From Treponema saccharophilum DSM 2985 (lineage in GTDB: Bacteria > Spirochaetota > Spirochaetia > Treponematales > Treponemataceae), in assembly GCF_000255555.1 (NCBI RefSeq), contig NZ_AGRW01000046.1, positions 32,928 to 96,927 of the forward strand: a stretch of DNA of 64,000 nt, in the 5' to 3' direction. Made by a program: the position numbers and the translations under genes. How positions within the stretch are numbered: position 1 is the first letter of the stretch; every line of letters begins with the position of its first letter. Positions 19,401-32,100 of this stretch are shown here, piece after piece. The notes under the pieces were generated by a model, which was not told where the DNA came from, searched no databases, and saw only the letters and a list, made by a program, of their open reading frames with translations.

Positions 19401-22400
19401 CGCTTGACGCGCATTTCCGTTACGGCGGAGACTGAGCTTGACAAGACGACGTACAGCGGGACGGTGGGAATTGTACGCGAGATGCCCGCCGCGAGAATCC
19501 GCGATGACGCGAAGATATTCTGGATTCCTGACAATGCCGTTTTCGATGAGAAAAACGGAAGGTACGTTCTGACCGGCTCACGCGCGTTCGAGGGTTTTGC
19601 GAACTTGTACGCGCCTGTCTCCGTGCAGGTTGCTGGCGGCGTTTCCGGCGTTTCCGTCGTCGAGGAAAGCGGCGAGGACGGAAGGTCGTTCGCAATTGCG
19701 TTCGAGAAGGACGGCGTGTACAAGAACGTTTCGGTGAAGGCGGTCGACGCCCTGGGAAACGAATTCACCAGCCCCGCGATAACGGTCCTCGTCGATACGG
19801 AGGCTCCGAAACTCGAAATAGGCTCGCCCGTTCCGCAGTCGTGGATTCGCGACAGCGTGAAATTCTCCGCGAAGGTTTCGGACGACAACGAGATAACGCT
19901 CACCGAGATTTCGACGGATGAGGGCGACACGTGGACGTCGTTCAAGGCGGACGGAAGCGAGTCTGTGATATCGTTCGCGAACGCGCCCGACGGTCTCAGG
20001 CGGATAATGGTGCGCGCGACGGATGTTGCGGGACACGTTTCCATTGCGTCGGTCGGCGTTCAGAAAGATACTGTTCCTCCGGAAGTGCGCGTAATTGTGC
20101 CGACTCCGGACGATATAGTGAACGGCGAGAACCTCATCGCGTTCATCGCCAAGGATTCCGGGTTCGTCATGTCGTCGCAGTTCTCGCTCAAGAAGCAGAC
20201 CGCCCCGGCAAGCGGAAAGAAGCCTGCTGAATTCGCGGACATTTCCGTTCCCGTTGACGTGGCGCCGATGATTGCGACGCACGTTGGAACGCTCGACAAG
20301 CCGATTGACCAGGCTATGGTATTCTCGTTCACCGACGAGGCGGGCAACACGACCAAAATCGGCGAGTGGGAATTCAGCGTGGACGAGCAGAGCGACCTTC
20401 CTGTAGCGTCGATTCACCTTCCCGAGGAGAACGCCGTCCTCACGCGCGACTTCACGATTTCCGGAATCGTCACCGACGACGACGGAAAGAGCAAAATCTG
20501 GTGGAAAATCGACGACGGAGAGTACAAGGAGCTTCCTGAATACGACAACAGCTTCTCAATCGACATCCCGCTGAACACGATGACGGACAACGAGCATTCC
20601 GTGACGGTTTATGCCGTCGACATCAACGGCATAAAGGGCGACGAGGTGACGAGAAATTTCCGCATATCGCTTGAGGAGCCGAAGGGCGAGGTTCTCACTC
20701 CGCCGATTTCCGACACCGTGCGCGAATGGATAAAGATAACGGGCAAGGCGACGGACGAGAACGGAATCAGCAAAGTCTACGTCTCGCTCGACAACGGAAA
20801 CAGCTACGACGAGGCAATCGGAAACTACTCGCACGAGGAGAAGCTCTGCAACTGGAGCTACGAATTCGACACGCGCGTAATCCAGGACGGAACGCACGTC
20901 GTCTTCATCAAGATTGTCGACTGGTACGGAATCGAGGGGCTGTACTCCTCGCTCATAAACATTGACAATACGCCGCCGGAAATCAATCTCGAGTACCCGC
21001 TCGACGACTCGGTCTCCACGGGAACGCTTTTCTTCAGCGGCCAGACAATCGACAACATCGACCTTACCGATTTGTTCATCTCGGTCAGGAGCCTTGAGGG
21101 GAAAAACGTCCCGGCGGAGCTCTCACACAAAAAGCTCGTGCCCGACCGCATCATCACGCAGATTCTCGAAATCGGCGCGCTTTCAGACGGATTCTACAAC
21201 GTCGAGCTTACCGGAAAGGACGCGGCGGACAACATCACGCGCGTCAGCCGCAACTTCCGCCTCGACCGCTCCGCTCCCATCGCGAAGGTCGACCTTCTCT
21301 ATCCGCTCAACGGTGAGGCGGTGCAGAGCGTCTTCAACGTTTACGGAACGGCAGTCGTCACCGAGCCGCGGAAAATCGTCTCGCTCAAGCTTCTGTCGGA
21401 CAACGCGGAAATCGGCGAGACCGAGCTTTCCGAAAGCGGCTACTACAAATTCACCGTGACGAAAGAGCAGATGGAAGCAGGACAGCATTCGATTCGTGTC
21501 GTCGCTGTCCTTGACGATGGCACGAAAATCGATTCGAACGAGCAGTACCTCATTTATTCCGACGTCGGCCCGTGGATAACAATCGACAACTTCACCTACG
21601 GCGATTTTGCGATAGATCGCCCGTATATCAAGGGAAGCGCTGGGTATACTATTTCCGAGGAGGAGATTGCCGCCGCCAAAGAAAAGGGATTGTCGAAACG
21701 CGTCGAAAAGGAAAGGAAGGACGCGCTTGAGGCGAAGCGCATCGACAAAATCGAGCTGAGCCTGGACAACGGAAAGACGTTCCAGACGATTTCCGAGAAG
21801 AAGAACTGGAAATACCGCGTGGAGAACGAGGACATCGCGGAAGGATACCACTTCCTCCTCGTCCGCGCGCGCATGAAGAACGGCGAGGTTGCCGTGACGC
21901 GCTGCATCGTGCAGGTTGACAGCACGAAGCCGACGATACGGCTTATCAGCCCGGGAATGGGCGGAAGATACAATCAGGAGCTTGAGTTCAGCGGACTTGC
22001 GCACGACGACGTTTCGCTCAAGCATCTTGAGCTTGCGCTCAGAAAGGGCGACAAGGCTGCTTACGAGATTCCGGGATTCATCCAGGGATTGTACATGGAC
22101 GGACAGTTCTGGGGCGCGACGTTGTATTCGTTCGGCGCGGGACTTTCGTTCTATGACGACAACGTAAAGGTTCAGTTCCAGTTCGGGCAGTTCACGCAGG
22201 CGCAGCGGGACATATTCTCGATGACGGCGCAGCGCTACGGCGGAAATGTCATGGGGCTGAAGATTCTGGCGAACGTCTACAATATGCCGTTCCGCTATTA
22301 CTTCGGACCCGATTGGGATTGGCTCAGCCTGAACGTTTCGGTGGGCGCCAATTTCAGCCACTTCAGCGAGTCTGGTTCGGGTTCCGATCAGATTCTTTCG

Positions 22401-22580
22401 GCGCTGCTCTTCCAGCTTGAATTCCCGAAGGTGACGAGGGACAAGAAGGCGAAGATGTTCAGGACGTTCTCGTTCTACACGGAAGGTCAGCTCTGGTTCA
22501 TTCCGTCCGATGTTTCGAGTGCGGATATCGCAACGCTTGTCCCGCAAATTTCGTTCGGTCTGAGGGCTTACGTGTTCTAG
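16422..22580 (+). CDS. Giant secreted Ig-repeat protein with a probable C-terminal outer-membrane barrel
   Basis: About 2052 aa. A signal peptide (residues 1-22, ending SSAFA) is followed by many Ig-like units of about 90-100 residues. These follow a pattern of a T(K/A)P start, SP..G, a GI..V..S.D strand, an F/W strand, DG.H, and A.D..G.., resembling bacterial Ig families such as Big_7. They are clear from about 80-560 and again from about 1340-1870, with a more divergent middle. The last ~165 residues change character: alternating hydrophobic and aromatic strands ending in LRAYVF, with a terminal phenylalanine as in outer-membrane beta-barrels. I infer a surface-exposed fibre anchored by its own barrel. 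ATG at 16422 is chosen for the signal peptide. Next gene follows after 137 bp. Confidence 0.8.
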   Translation: MRHIFRNTVLFFLGGLGISSAFAKRDITTRSVEQMDSWQEKFDINEKKPGKYNIVVTATDKGGNTGLAGPFNIYIDPESDLPVSGITNPSEQMRVPGNLNIVGTCVDDDGVDQVWLILDGDKENPVLADGKEFWSYYLDTTQLEEGPHTIEVYGTDINVGDEKKTGHSTKVTWNLDRRQPVTEVTNHTLGELVSGKVTLNGTVFDGNGIDSLAYSLDGGEEFIPTKLKYDKKLNVWTFEIPIDTRKFLDGPSVVWFKAFDKMGSSSVYSYLYFIDNTKPNVQIVSPEQGEVCNGIFGVAGFAKDVIGISKLSWRCGDDSGDFELVPGNPYWFKEIDTRGISSKSIEFFVTAVDTVGNTVTVSRAIPLDQNLDKPVVTIETPEAGAAVGSEAGSEYLSGLVLDDDGVASVTYRIDDGEERTVDSHGSFYVHLSDEFIPAGKHTVFVYATDIHGVKGNAASVEFVAKGNAPSFSTDVPYGKKIHPEDNPSFTAKIHADGGIASARWRISGGQNAESEGELNVPPEPNVKNDIDVTIPLADAPWGIVQVEIFATDKYGRTSRFSSVVDMIDLTRIHTDSPRVVFDDSRVIPSPDGSSFSIIKNDKNHPVHGFFLDSSSAGKIKSVALVPNTSLASAEFDAETGIITLKAGKGGLVSEPVVVRVTTERNKTFDSIPVVFEAEVDWDAPALSFDSDGKTFDIANPAAPAAESVSENPEAVSEPEPASAPAEIIVKGTVSSAQAIKKFGYRIYSAQSVLNGGFVVPNSQKDFSAMEFVDVEIDPLKTEKSVSFAIPYEKFCPGVSVVEIVADNGNRSFSPFFVNNVRHSPEIAANGKKAPAPAKPDVRWFESMDGGDIYHAVVYQGKDAIENMFGRHPRSEVVEAMHKFTASISYEGGKTPVESSFNVTGKSNAKVFIEKVGDFAFRNGMVVPMERGSAGIPVRVSIESDIPVKSVSFEISGDKVPGGAESAKGTAPVVLDESDGKKYVAEFVMADQPSRLTRISVTAETELDKTTYSGTVGIVREMPAARIRDDAKIFWIPDNAVFDEKNGRYVLTGSRAFEGFANLYAPVSVQVAGGVSGVSVVEESGEDGRSFAIAFEKDGVYKNVSVKAVDALGNEFTSPAITVLVDTEAPKLEIGSPVPQSWIRDSVKFSAKVSDDNEITLTEISTDEGDTWTSFKADGSESVISFANAPDGLRRIMVRATDVAGHVSIASVGVQKDTVPPEVRVIVPTPDDIVNGENLIAFIAKDSGFVMSSQFSLKKQTAPASGKKPAEFADISVPVDVAPMIATHVGTLDKPIDQAMVFSFTDEAGNTTKIGEWEFSVDEQSDLPVASIHLPEENAVLTRDFTISGIVTDDDGKSKIWWKIDDGEYKELPEYDNSFSIDIPLNTMTDNEHSVTVYAVDINGIKGDEVTRNFRISLEEPKGEVLTPPISDTVREWIKITGKATDENGISKVYVSLDNGNSYDEAIGNYSHEEKLCNWSYEFDTRVIQDGTHVVFIKIVDWYGIEGLYSSLINIDNTPPEINLEYPLDDSVSTGTLFFSGQTIDNIDLTDLFISVRSLEGKNVPAELSHKKLVPDRIITQILEIGALSDGFYNVELTGKDAADNITRVSRNFRLDRSAPIAKVDLLYPLNGEAVQSVFNVYGTAVVTEPRKIVSLKLLSDNAEIGETELSESGYYKFTVTKEQMEAGQHSIRVVAVLDDGTKIDSNEQYLIYSDVGPWITIDNFTYGDFAIDRPYIKGSAGYTISEEEIAAAKEKGLSKRVEKERKDALEAKRIDKIELSLDNGKTFQTISEKKNWKYRVENEDIAEGYHFLLVRARMKNGEVAVTRCIVQVDSTKPTIRLISPGMGGRYNQELEFSGLAHDDVSLKHLELALRKGDKAAYEIPGFIQGLYMDGQFWGATLYSFGAGLSFYDDNVKVQFQFGQFTQAQRDIFSMTAQRYGGNVMGLKILANVYNMPFRYYFGPDWDWLSLNVSVGANFSHFSESGSGSDQILSALLFQLEFPKVTRDKKAKMFRTFSFYTEGQLWFIPSDVSSADIATLVPQISFGLRAYVF

Positions 22581-22717
22581 CGGGGCGGCTCGCGTGGTTT
22601 TCCGGTGCGTTTGAAATGGAGTCTTCATCACGTCGGATTCATCTGCGCAAGAATTTCTGTTTTGATTTGGGGACGGGGGAATTTTCTTCCGTTCCCGGGA
22701 ATATGAGAGAGATTTTT

Positions 22718-23191
22718 ATGGATGATATGGTGATGAAGATGTTCAGGAAGATTTCGGCGTCAGTTGCATGTTGTGTTTCTCTTTTCGCGGTCGCGGGCTG
22801 CGATGTCGGTTTGGGCGAGTCGGTGGACACGTCGGCGCCGACGCTCTCAATCGAATACCCGCCGATTGCGGCTGTCATAAAGGATACGTTCGTTCTTTAC
22901 GGCTCGTGCGATGACGACAAAGATGTCGCGTCCGTTTCCGTGCAGGTTGTGAACACGGAGACGAAGGAAGTCGTGGACACGCTGAATGCGACGATAGACG
23001 CGGGCGGAAAATCATGGCGCGTCGATGTGAACCCGTATATCGAGGAAACGGGGAAATACAAATATCTCGACGGGACATACCAGTTCAGCGTGAGCGCGGT
23101 TGATGGCGCGGGGCACTCGTCCGGCGAAAGCTCGCGCACGTTCGACCTCGACAACACCGCGCCAGTGTTCATCATATCGAAGCCGGGCGTC
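22718..23191 (+). repeat. Near-identical 5' coding block, copy 1
   Basis: 474 bp matching 36262-36735 with only four substitutions. Similarity then drops sharply at base 23192, although an exact 47-bp match recurs at 23357-23403 and 36901-36947. Weaker similarity extends about 60 bp upstream of the start codon. Confidence 0.95.
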
Positions 23192-26100
23192 AGGAAGGGC
23201 GAGAACAAATCCGCGTCAAAATACGGTTCCGTGTTCACGATTGACGGCACGATTGCCGACGACCACACAATCGCCGTTATGGACGTGAAGATTTTCAGCA
23301 GCACGACGGGCGAGCTTCTTTCCGCCGAAACGTACGACGGCGAGCAGCTTGAGTCGTTCCGCGAGGAGGAGATTGCGACTGCCGGCGGAACGAGCGTGAC
23401 GATAGCTCAGTACGGAAGCGGAACGCGCTATTCTCAGCTCCATCCGAATGACAGCGGGACGGAAACTTACTATGCGGAAATATCTCTTTCCGACAATGCG
23501 GAAACCTACAATAATCCGGCGGAAAGCGATCGGAGCGCCGCGGAATCGAAAGCCGATTCCATAGGGAACACGACGTCAAAGCTCTATCTTTACGATGACG
23601 TATACACCTCGCTGATGAGCACGAAAAAGGGGCTTGGGCTTTCCGCCGCCGACCTCAAAAACATCCTGAACGGAACTGTCTCGAACGATGAGGCGCTCGC
23701 GAAACTGGCGGAAAGCGAGACTGACACGTCCGCCGACACGGACAGCAAGCTTCTGTTCTCGCTGAACCCCGAGTCGAACCCGACGTACACGGTTTCCGGG
23801 TACGGATTCGATTTTTCGGGAAACGGGACGATTCAGTCCGCGTCGAGCGGAAATACCGTGAACTTCACGCTGAATTCAGGACTTGACGGCGTGAAGGTGG
23901 ACCCGTCTACGCTGAAAGTCTGGATAAAAAGGTACGAATCGAAACCGAACGACGAGTCCTCGATAAAAGAGGATATCGCAAGCCTCGTAGGAAAAGTCGG
24001 CCCGCTCGACGCGAACGCGAAAAGCGACGGCGAGAAGACGATTTCCGATGAAGACAAGCAGCGGATATCCGACGAGGACGGCTGGACGTGCATCTTTGAT
24101 TATTGCGACTATACGGGAAGTTCCGTCGATGTCGAGTCGGTCGCAATCACATTGCCGACGAACATAAAAATCAACAAATACTACATTCTCGCGGCGACGG
24201 GCTACGACGTTGACGACGTTGCGTTCTCGCACAACACGGTGTACGGATTTGCGGGCAACGAGCAGGGAATTGCGCCAACAATCGAATTCACTTCGCCGGA
24301 AAACGCTGCATTCGTCAACGCTTCCGACTTCTCGTTCGTCGGAACTGCCGTCGTGAACAGCGAGTCGCTTTTCGTCAAGAAACTCGTCGGAACGGTTACC
24401 GCGGCGAGCGGAAGCAACTCGAATATCGGAAGCCGCGAAATCACCCTTTCGCGCATGACCGTCGCGGAGGATATGGCGTGCGAGGATTCTGAGCTTGGGG
24501 AGGCGTTCACTTTCGACCGTTCGACGGGCATCTGGACGTTTACGCCTTCAAAAATCCCGAATTTCGTTTCCGAAACGGGAGCTGCAACGAAATATACGCT
24601 GAGCCTTTTTGCTGAATCCTCTTCCGGGCACAACATCACGATGTCGACCATGGTGCAGCTCGACACGACGAAGCCGGTCGTCACAATCACGACGGTCACG
24701 CCGACGGTTTCTGGAGCGGACTTCGACGGAAGCGACAACGTGTACATCAACGGAACTGTGCGCATAATGGGTTCAATCGTCGAGCAGAACTTGGCTTCTG
24801 TTACCTACGACATTTGGGCTTCTACTGATTTGACTAAGGAGCTTACCGCCTCTGATTCCATTCTTGCCCAGATGAAAGCTGCCACTGAGAACAATCCGAA
24901 TATTCCTGCCGCCTACGACGGAAATCTCGAAACATCGAACTCAATCGACGTGTCGTTCATGTCGTCGATGGTCACCCAAGGGATGATACGGGGTGGCGCA
25001 ATTGCGAAGGACCAGCCTATAAAAATACGCGTGGTCATTACCGCGACGGACAAAGTTGGCAATGTCGGAATTTATTCTTCCGATGAATACAACGATGGAA
25101 AGGACTTCATCATATACCAGGAGACCGACCGCCCGAAAATCACGTTCGGCAACGCGGACTCTTCTGTGACGAGCGAGAGCGGAATAAACTCCGAGACAAA
25201 CCTTTTCGGAACGACAAGCAACAACAAGCTTTCATTGAGCTTTGAGGATGACGACTCCGTGGCAAAATACGAGGTCTATCTCTACAATTCTGACGGAACG
25301 GCTCTCGCCGCTGTTAACGACGCTTATGGCGACGCGAATCCATATTCGCTTTCTCCGAACAAGACAACAGCCAGCCTGAACTATCTTTTGCCTGAGACTG
25401 AGGGCGTGTACCAGGTGAAGGTCGTCGCTTGCGACAGTGGATATGTCGGAGTGGAAGCCACATCATTTACGGACGCTTTCAGAAGAATTGAAGTTGGCAA
25501 CTTCTTCATCGCGGTTGATTCCGGCGCACCGACACTGAGCGTGGATTCTGTTTCGGCATACGTTTCGACTACCGACTCAATCACGGGAACTGTTTCTCCG
25601 TCTACGAAGAGCTTCGACAACGGAACTGAAATTTCCGCCGTATTCCTCGATTCGGAGCTGCAGGAACTTGCAACACAGCCGGCAACGCTCTCGGCAACTA
25701 TGGACGGAACTTCATGGACGTTCCCGCTCTCAGCTCTTCCAGCAAACACAAGCAAAAAATACATTCTGAAAATCACCGCCACGGACAAGTATCAGCAGAA
25801 ATCCTCTACGAACGTGACATTCTCGATGGACCCGAACGAGCCGACAATTACGGAACCGACTTCAAAGCAGACCGTAAAACTCGATGAGTCAAGCTATGTT
25901 ACTTTGAATGTTGTAGTAAGCGACGACGATGGCGGAAGTGGACTTTCTACAGTCGGATATTATCTTTCAGAAGACAACACGGCACCTTCTTCTTACGACA
26001 GTGTTACATGGACTGCCATGAACCAGACAAACGATGACTGGCGAACGACATTCGACACTTCTTCTGTAAAAAATGAAGACGGAATCTTGTATGCCTTCTT

Positions 26101-29100
26101 TGGCGCAAAAGACAACGCTGGAAACACACAAGTCTCAACTTCTTCAATAGAACTAACAATCGACAAGACGGCTCCTGCAATCACGGTGACTGGCTTTGAC
26201 GGAAATGCGGTTTCTGCGAACGGAAGCGCAACGACAAAAGACAGCACAAAAACATTCTCGGTTGAAGTTGCCGACACGAACCTTGATTCTCTTGTTTCAG
26301 ATAATTCTTCCGTTACTGTTGGAACTGGCTCTGTTTCTGGCGATGTGACAACATACCCTGTTACAGTCGGCTGGACGGATTCAAATGGAAGCGTTGAAGA
26401 TTCAAAAACAGTCACATTCACTGCAAAAGATACAAACGGTCGCGAGACGACAAAGAAAGTCACTCTTGCGTGCGACAACAACGCTCCTCGCGTAACGCTC
26501 GGAACGACGAACGAATTCGCAACGTCAGCTCCTCAGCTTTCTGGAACGATTAAGGACGCAAACATCACAAAATCGGCAAGCGACCTCAAAGTTTATCTTG
26601 TTGGAAGCGCGACAAAAGAAGGTGCCGTTACAATCGACTCTGACGGAAAATGGACTGCGACGTTCAGCGGCGTTGACGCGGGAACGTACGGAATCGCGCT
26701 CCTCGCAAAAGACACGTTCGGAAACGAAAGCGCATACGCTACGAGCGGCACGACTGTTCCTTCATTTACGGGAACGGCTGTTGCCCTTACAAACTCAAAA
26801 ATCACAATCGACGCGACCGCCCCTGAGCTTTCGGGCAGCGTAAAAGTCGGAACGAGCGCGAACCCGACAACAACGGTCGAGTCTTCTTTCTATTCGAACG
26901 GCTCCGCTGACATCTACATTGCAGGAAAAGTCGCCGACGAAACTGGCGGAAGCGGAATCGACACCAGCAAAGTCTGGATTCTTCCATACAGCAAAGTCAC
27001 TTCCGAAACTGCAACCGACACGAACAAAGCGACTGTCGATGAAAACGGGAATTTCACGTTCACGCTTTCTTCTTCATCAATCTCGAAATCTGGCAACGTG
27101 TACATCCGCGTGGCAGACAAAGCCGGAAACATCACGGACACGAGCTTGTTCGCAATCACTTTCGACAATACTGCACCGAAGATTCAGAGCGCAACGCTTT
27201 CAGGAACGAAAGTCGCGGGAACGGAATCTTACACTGCATACAAGTCGGGAACGGACGAAAGCGGAAACGACAAATATTTCGTGAACACAACGAGCGGAAA
27301 CACATTCTCTGTTTCTGGAATCGCGACCGACAATTTGGGACTCGCAAAACTTGAGCTTTTTGTTAACGGAACAAGCGCAGGTTCAATTACGGACGAGAAC
27401 AAACTTTCTGAATGGAAATTCGAGAATGTCGTCCTCGCTTCCGACAGCACGAGCGCGACACTCACTCTTACGGATAAAGCAGGCAACACTGCGGAAAAGA
27501 CAATCGCGCTCGTTTCCGACACTACAGCCCCAGCTTCCCAGCACGACGAAGGAACGACGGACAGCTACTTTAGAATAGGCGACGCTGCTGAAGACTCTGT
27601 GAGCGACGTTGGCGCAAAATACACCGCTGGAACATACGGAAACTCTACGACAATCAAAGTTCGCGGAACGTTTACCGAAACAGGAAGCGGAACTTCGCTC
27701 ATTTACTACAAACTTTTCAAAAATACTCTTCCGACGGAAACTGAACTCACTGACTTCGCTAAAGACCCGGACGGAAAAAAGACCGGTTATTTCTCACCGC
27801 TTTCTAGTGCTGAAGAAAAAACAGTCGGCGGAACGAAAATCGAGTCCACATTCAAGACGAATATTTCGGGCTTTGAGGAAGGAAAGAACTACCTCGCGCT
27901 TGTTGCTGTCGATAACGTCGGAAACAAAGCTATTGACGGAATTACGTTCACTGCGGATGAAAAAACGCTCAACTGCTATTCAATCAACGTTGACTCAAAA
28001 GCTCCGACCGTTAAGGGCGAGAACGGAACTGCACTTACGAACGGAGCAGGCGAGGGCGACGACGCTTACATTGTGTTCACGGGAACGGCTACGGATGCAA
28101 ATTCTGGAATCAAGTCTGTCAGCGTGAGCGTCACGATTGGCGAAGAGGACAAGGCTGTTTCTGACGTTACTGTTGAAGATGCGACCGGCGATGACAACAC
28201 GGAGAATGACTCGAACAAGAAGAAGTGGACTGCAAAAATTCCAAAATCACTCTTCTCTTCTATTTCATCCGGAAACTGCCCTGTTTACGCGACCGCAATC
28301 GACAATGCGGGCGAGGGAAACAAGCAGACTGTGAGCGTAGGCCAGATTTCAGTCGATAAAGTTCTGCCGAGGGTGAAGCTCAATTCTATAAGCGACGCTT
28401 ATTCTTCTACGGAAAACGATGACACCGAAATCAACGGAACAATCGCGCTTTCGGGAACTGTGGAAGACGAAAACACATTGCGGGAAAATGGCGAAAACGA
28501 TGTCAGCAACACGGTCACGAAAATCCGCTACGCTCAATTTGATACAAAGCCAACTTCTGCGCCTGCAAATAATTCAGCTAGCTGGCAGACTTTGAGCGGG
28601 CTTTCAATCACGGGCAACTACTCATTCAAGGTTGCAGGTTTTGACACGACAAAACTTGCAGACGAGAAATACTATTACATTCAGGCTGTTGCTGTTGACA
28701 AGGCCGGAAACGAAGGCTACTCAGAAGCGAAACTCGTGAAAGTCTCTCAGGACACTGACCGCCCAATCGTAAAAGTTACAAACATTACAAAGAGCGGCTC
28801 TGAATACTTCCTCAAGTACGGAACGAACGCGCAGATTTCAGGAAGCATCTCAGATGACGACGCAACTTCTTCCGCAGTCGTAAAAGTATTCAAAGCTTCT
28901 TCTTCCGAAATAAAACTCGGCTCTGATGGAAAAGTCGATACATCTTCTCTTACAGGCACGACGACTTTCACCGAATCTACTGGTGAATGGACGTTCACAC
29001 CTGCCAACACGGAAGACGGCTCAAAAGATGTTTATTTCTACGCGGAAGACAACAACGGAAAAGTTGTTTACACAGGCTGCACGGCACTTCTCTATCCGTC

Positions 29101-32100
29101 AAATACAACCGTTACTGCCCGTCCTTACTTCCAGTACAAGACTTCGGACAAAGAAGAGAGCGCAACATATCTCACATACAAATCAGACTCGAAATCGCCA
29201 GTTGTTGCGGAAACTACTGAAAGCGACAGCGGAATTGATGTGGACGGAAAAGCAGCTTCTTCAAGTGGAAACGCGCTTCTTTCAAGCTTCGTCGTGGGCG
29301 GAACGAAAAAGCAGAATATCAGCTTTGTGATTACCGCAACCGACGCTTCGGGAATCGCAGGTCTCGCACTTGACCTTTACTACATTGATTCTAATGGTAA
29401 GACTCATTACATCGCAAACAAAGCGACAAACTGGGATGTAAATGAAGAAGACAATAAGAAATACATTGCCGGAGTTGAGCTCGTCGAAGATGACTCTGTA
29501 ACATATGAGAACGACAACTCAAAGTGGGCTCAGACAGAAGAAGGAGTTGACACTTCATGGACGTGGGAAACTGGAAATATCGACATTTCTGAGGTTCCGA
29601 CGGGAACGGTAACCCTGAACATTACTCCGTACGACAAGGCAGGACTCACAGGAAACCAGTCATTCACGTTCAGCGTTGACAACACAGGACCGGCAATCAG
29701 CGTCACAAGCCCGGCTACGAACGAGGAATGCACTGGCGACATCACGATAAAAGGAACGACGACCGACACGGGAAGCGCGGGCGCATACACCATTCAGTGG
29801 ATTGTTCCGACTGATACAGAAAGAACAACTGCGGGAAGCAAAACTGATTCTGCTGAAAAGCTTGCATATTACAAAGGTCTCAAATGGAACGGCGGAACGG
29901 GTTCTCTTTATGATGAAGCTACCGTAAACGTGTGGGAATTCAAATTCGACGGCAATTATGATGAAGCTTCGTCAAACGCAAATGGCTTCGTATTCAACGC
30001 AGGAAACCCGAATTTCACAGTTTACGATTCTGCTGACTTTGCGACGAATGATGACTGCACGACAAGCGACATCTACAATTTGCCTGTTTACTTCATGGCG
30101 ACGGACAATCTCGGAAACAGCACTGTGTATACTTCATTCTCAATCCGCCATAATCCTCAGTGGGATAAGCCTAAGACAGAATTCACTTATCCGACGACGA
30201 AGGATTATGACAAGAATGCTTCTGGAACGAGCCAGGGCTATGTAACTCTCGGCGGCACAATCCGCGCCACAGGTTCTGCTGAAATCCCTTCGGGAACTAC
30301 GACAGTCGGCGCAATCTACGTTCAGGTTGCAGATTCCGCTGCAGGATTTACTGCAAGTGACAAAACAAAAGCTTCCACAGCTGTGGACATTAAGAACAAG
30401 ACCGGAACGAAAACCGACGGAACTTCATACACCTACAGCGAAAATGACGGCGGCTACGGGCTCACAGTTGTGAGCGCATACGAGGCATTAGAGGCATTGA
30501 AAGGCACAGCTGTGACTGTTACCGATGATGCTGGCGCAAAAACATACGGATTCTCGTCAAAGGCTGCAATGGATGCATGGTGGGGTGTCAAGGCGAACGG
30601 AACTGCTTCATGGAACATCACTTTGAACAGCGATGACGGCATGAACCCGTCTGGCGCGGAAGATTCTGGAACGAACGACATTGCGCTCCGTGCTTGCGGT
30701 ATCAATGCGGACGGAAAATTCGGCGCATGGTCAGAGTCCGTCGAAATCCACATCGACGATGCCGCTCCGACAATCTCAAGCGCGGTGAACCAGTATTCTG
30801 ACACGCTCACTTCTTCGAACATTGTTTCGGGAACTTCTGCCGTAGCTTCAAGCTCAGGTCAGTCTTACGTTTCTGATATGTTCCTCCGCGGACAGTGGTA
30901 TCTCGTTCTCGACATTCTCGATGAGACCGGCATTTCTGAGCTTACAGTCAAGCAGACATTGATAGAGGACTCTTCCGAGACAACTTCAACACTGGCAGCC
31001 GGAAGCGGATATTTCGTGGCTTCGGTTAACGTGGATGTTACAGATCTTCCAAAAATCACGGACTCTACAACTACGAAGAAGGGAAGAAAAGTGTTCATCC
31101 CGATTAGTCATGAAAAGAGCCAGGTCAAATATACGGTAGTCGCAAAAGATGCCGACGCTACGGGACACGTCGCGAACCAGGAATTCAGCTTCAAGATTGA
31201 CAACGATGCTCCGACACTGGCAAGCATAAAGAATAACGAAACTTTGCTTTCTGTCTCTAGCGAGAACACTGTCATCGAAAGCAACTCCGTCTATGCGTTC
31301 GGTGGTGAATCCGAGGATTCTGGTTCCGGCGTTGAGCGTGTCGTATTCTACTTCATGCGCAAACACGACGAGACGACAATGACAACTACAAATGACTGCC
31401 TCCTCGACCCGATGATTACGACAAGTACTGCGGATTCAAAAGTCGCAATGAGCGGTTTGACTCCTCTTGAAATAACTCAAGGCAGCGAAACATTCTATCT
31501 CTATGCAAAAGACATCAGCGGAAGTGTAACTGCAAACACATTCGAAGGAACTCTCGACACTCATATCAGGGAGGGCGGACTTGTTTACATTGACGGCGTT
31601 TACAGAAAAATCACTTCGATTTCTGGCAGCACTGTGAACTTTGAGCCGGCACTTGCGTCATCTTCTTCTTCAATCGGAAGCGGAAAAACAGTCAGCTTCC
31701 CGATTGCGCAGGTAATCGACGCGAACAATACGCCGGAATTGACTTCTGCCAATCCGTTTACGTTTGCTACAGGAAAAGACGACGGCGACGGAATGCCTGA
31801 ATCGTTCACAAAGAGCGGAACGAAGTGGACTTGGGATGCTTCAATCCATTCTGTAAATATCCCTGACGGACCTGCAACTCTCGTAGTCCTCGCATTTGAC
31901 GAGGCCGGCAACGTGGCAAAAAAATCATACAGCGTTATGGTTGCAAACAACGCGCCTAAACTCGCGAAAGTCTTCCTCGGAACCGACTTGAACAACAACA
32001 GCAAGTACGAGAACGAGGAATTCGAAACATACAATATCCTCGGTGCGGCAGGAAACGAGCAGGAAACATACACCCTCAACTTTGCAAGCTTCGCAGAGGA

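Noticed and set aside
22616..22717. N-terminal extension of giant lipoprotein A to 22616
   Set aside because: It would bury the lipoprotein signal, and only the last part is similar in paralogue B.
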